Of a DNA stretch of 14,759 bases, positions 13,353 through 14,759 are shown one piece after another. The notes beneath the pieces are model-generated. The model had not been told where the DNA came from. It saw nothing but the letters and a program-made list of their open reading frames with translations, and searched no databases. Each line of letters starts with the position of its first letter. The first letter of the stretch is position 1. The position numbers and the translations under genes were made by a program. The stretch covers positions 1 to 14,759 of the forward strand of contig CAKSNI010000006.1 of NCBI GenBank assembly GCA_934476025.1, read 5' to 3'. Origin of the DNA: an uncultured Eubacteriales bacterium (GTDB lineage Bacteria; Bacillota; Clostridia; Oscillospirales; Acutalibacteraceae).

Positions 13353-14131
13353 CAGGCGTGATCGGGATCGGTGGACATATAGAATCCGCGGTGATCACAG
13401 CTCATCATCCAAAGCAGATATCCCCGGTAACCCGGTGCCACCGTACAGGGATGATAACCGAGCGGCATTTCCACAAAATCGTTGTTATAGGTTGCGTAGT
13501 TTTCGTCGATGCTCTTATCGTCGGTATAAACCCGCTGAATCCCGAAGCCGGTGGGTTTATCATATTCATAATAATAAATTTCTTCCGCGAAGCCTTCTTT
13601 GGGCATATTCTCGGTATCGTGTTTATGGCCGGGATACGAGGACCATTGGCCGCCGGTAATGAAATTTTCGCCGACATACACCCGGCCGGCTTCCATTCTC
13701 TCATCAATCAGGAAATGAGCTTCCCGCTCAAAGCCGGGTTTGCCGAGGAATTTCACAATCACATCGTCCGGGGTAATCAGAACCGGAGCGTAATCCTGAT
13801 CGCAGGGACACATCGCAATGGCGATGGTGACTTCCTCCGACACACATTCCACCGTGAAGGGGGTATGCCGCGGAATGTAAAAAGCATAGGCTTTTCCGTC
13901 AAAGACATTTTTGCGCTTGCCCACATTTTCCCAATGGATTCCGTTGCCCGTCACCCGGCAGGTTCCACCCAGAACAGTACAGGCATATTCCCGTTCATCC
14001 GCCGGAAATTCCTGCTTCATACCCTTTTCAAGGCGAAGCATACTGATTTCCAGTTTCTGACAGCCGGCCGTTTCTTTGGTATAGATTTCGGAAAGCCCGA
14101 TCTTTTTGTCCCAATGCTTTTTATAATTCAT
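13340..14131 (-). CDS. iolB: IolB-type isomerase (5-deoxy-glucuronate isomerase family)
   Basis: The 263-residue cytosolic double-cupin protein belongs to the KduI/IolB family; the B. subtilis member converts 5-deoxy-D-glucuronate to 5-dehydro-2-deoxy-D-gluconate in myo-inositol breakdown. WSSYPGHKHDTENMPKEGFAEE (163-184) carries the His/His/Glu metal ligands. QRVYTDDKSIDE, GYHPCTVAPGY with His227, and DPDHAWLNQ at the end match IolB closely in order and spacing. ATG 14131 is preferred because AAAGGAG lies 7 nt upstream; the ATG at 14137 is too close to it. The gene overlaps the kinase upstream by 11 nt. No other inositol genes are in the window, so the substrate may be a different sugar acid. 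The symbol reflects family membership. Confidence 0.85.
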   Translation of the reverse strand: MNYKKHWDKKIGLSEIYTKETAGCQKLEISMLRLEKGMKQEFPADEREYACTVLGGTCRVTGNGIHWENVGKRKNVFDGKAYAFYIPRHTPFTVECVSEEVTIAIAMCPCDQDYAPVLITPDDVIVKFLGKPGFEREAHFLIDERMEAGRVYVGENFITGGQWSSYPGHKHDTENMPKEGFAEEIYYYEYDKPTGFGIQRVYTDDKSIDENYATYNNDFVEMPLGYHPCTVAPGYRGYLLWMMSCDHRGFYMSTDPDHAWLNQ

Positions 14132-14759
14132 AGCCATTCTCCTTTAAAAATTGACAAACCGTTTCAAAATCCGGAACACTTTCCCGTGCCCCGAGGCCGG
14201 TGCATTTGACGGCCGAAACAGCGCTGGCAAAATGACAGCACTTTCGGGCATCAAACCCTTTTCTCAGCCCGGCGGCAAAGGCCCCGTGAAAAACATCGCC
14301 CGAACCGTTGGAATCCGCCACCCGCACCGGATAAACCGGATAGGAATACAGCCCGTTTTCGTCATAAAGCACGCCGCCCTCTTTGCCGCAGGTCACTGCC
14401 ACCACCCACGGATGATAGGCTTCATACAGTGCCTTGGCCGCTGCCGACGCATTGGATTTCCCCGTGTGGGCCAGCGCGAATTCCAGGGAGGGAATCATCA
14501 CATCGGTCCATTCAAGCAGTTCTTCATAACCGGGGTACCGACCGCCGCAATCGTACAGCACCGTCGTTCCGTTTTCCCGGGCAATGCGTACCGCCTGCCG
14601 GGCCGCCGGCATTTCATTGCCGTCAATCATCAGAATCGAAGCCCGGGCAATTTCCTGCTTTTGCGCTTCGCTGAGGGATAACGCCGGCAGGTTTCCCCGA
14701 TCCAGCAGACAGGTTCGGCTGTCGGTATCCCGGGACAGCAGAATCCATGAAACAAAGGA
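14121..14759 (-). CDS. PfkB-family sugar kinase, C-terminal part (cut by the right edge)
   Basis: The C-terminal 212 residues of a ribokinase-like kinase lie in the window; roughly the first 90-110 residues are outside. The family-2 PfkB signature is DSNGSGDVFHGAF, with Asp of GSGD as the predicted catalytic base; most relatives have DTTGAGD at this place. TVLYDCGGRYPGYEELLEWTDVMIPSLEFA and VVAVTCGKEGGVLYDENG are the usual sugar-kinase core strands. The stop codon overlaps iolB by 11 nt, so the two are translated together. In inositol catabolism the product of IolB is phosphorylated by the PfkB kinase IolC, which suits this pairing, but the DVFHGAF form also occurs in other PfkB kinases (for example sulfofructose and fructose-type kinases). 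Specificity is left open. Confidence 0.85.
   Translation of the reverse strand, partial: SFVSWILLSRDTDSRTCLLDRGNLPALSLSEAQKQEIARASILMIDGNEMPAARQAVRIARENGTTVLYDCGGRYPGYEELLEWTDVMIPSLEFALAHTGKSNASAAAKALYEAYHPWVVAVTCGKEGGVLYDENGLYSYPVYPVRVADSNGSGDVFHGAFAAGLRKGFDARKCCHFASAVSAVKCTGLGARESVPDFETVCQFLKENGYEL

Overview
The window looks like chromosomal DNA from a low-to-mid GC Gram-positive anaerobe, most likely a Clostridia/Oscillospirales-type Firmicute. The evidence is an RNase J gene, a class B sortase, a lipoprotein with a short Lys-rich signal, consensus sigma-A promoters with 17-bp spacers, strong AGGAGG-type ribosome binding sites, and an ETF of anaerobe type. The genus cannot be read from the sequence. 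All genes except a HAD hydrolase and an IS110 transposase remnant run leftward on the minus strand.

Region 1 (1-4556) holds housekeeping and envelope genes. The 5' part of an RNase J gene runs off the left edge and has its own consensus promoter. Next come a small lipoprotein gene with its own promoter and terminator, then an overlapping three-gene set: a membrane-anchored CBM6/35-like surface protein, a class B sortase with an unusual Ser/Ala-rich tail, and an RluA-type pseudouridine synthase. This set starts from a promoter placed immediately after the stop codon of topB. Region 2 (4557-7532) holds topB (DNA topoisomerase III), divergent from a plus-strand HAD hydrolase whose last 15 codons lie inside a palindromic repeat.

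Region 3 (7485-7900) is a non-standard block of hairpins. Read on the minus strand, it has the layout of a translational attenuator: a 17-codon leader, then a 14-bp stem that buries a consensus Shine-Dalgarno, then a 35-codon basic ORF. It is flanked by terminators that serve genes on both sides.

Region 4 (7903-14759) is a carbohydrate-catabolism region. In transcription order it encodes a PfkB sugar kinase (cut by the right edge), an IolB-type isomerase, an aldose 1-epimerase under an internal promoter covered by two perfect palindromes, and a DUF4867 cupin-like protein. A strong terminator and a degenerate IS110 transposase remnant follow, then an FGGY sugar kinase overlapping by 4 nt an in-frame EtfB-EtfA fusion. 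The kinases, isomerases and epimerase would take a sugar or sugar acid from ring-form interconversion to isomerisation to phosphorylation. The fused ETF suggests a flavin-linked oxidation somewhere in the pathway, but no dehydrogenase or transporter lies inside the window. The substrate is not determined by the sequence.
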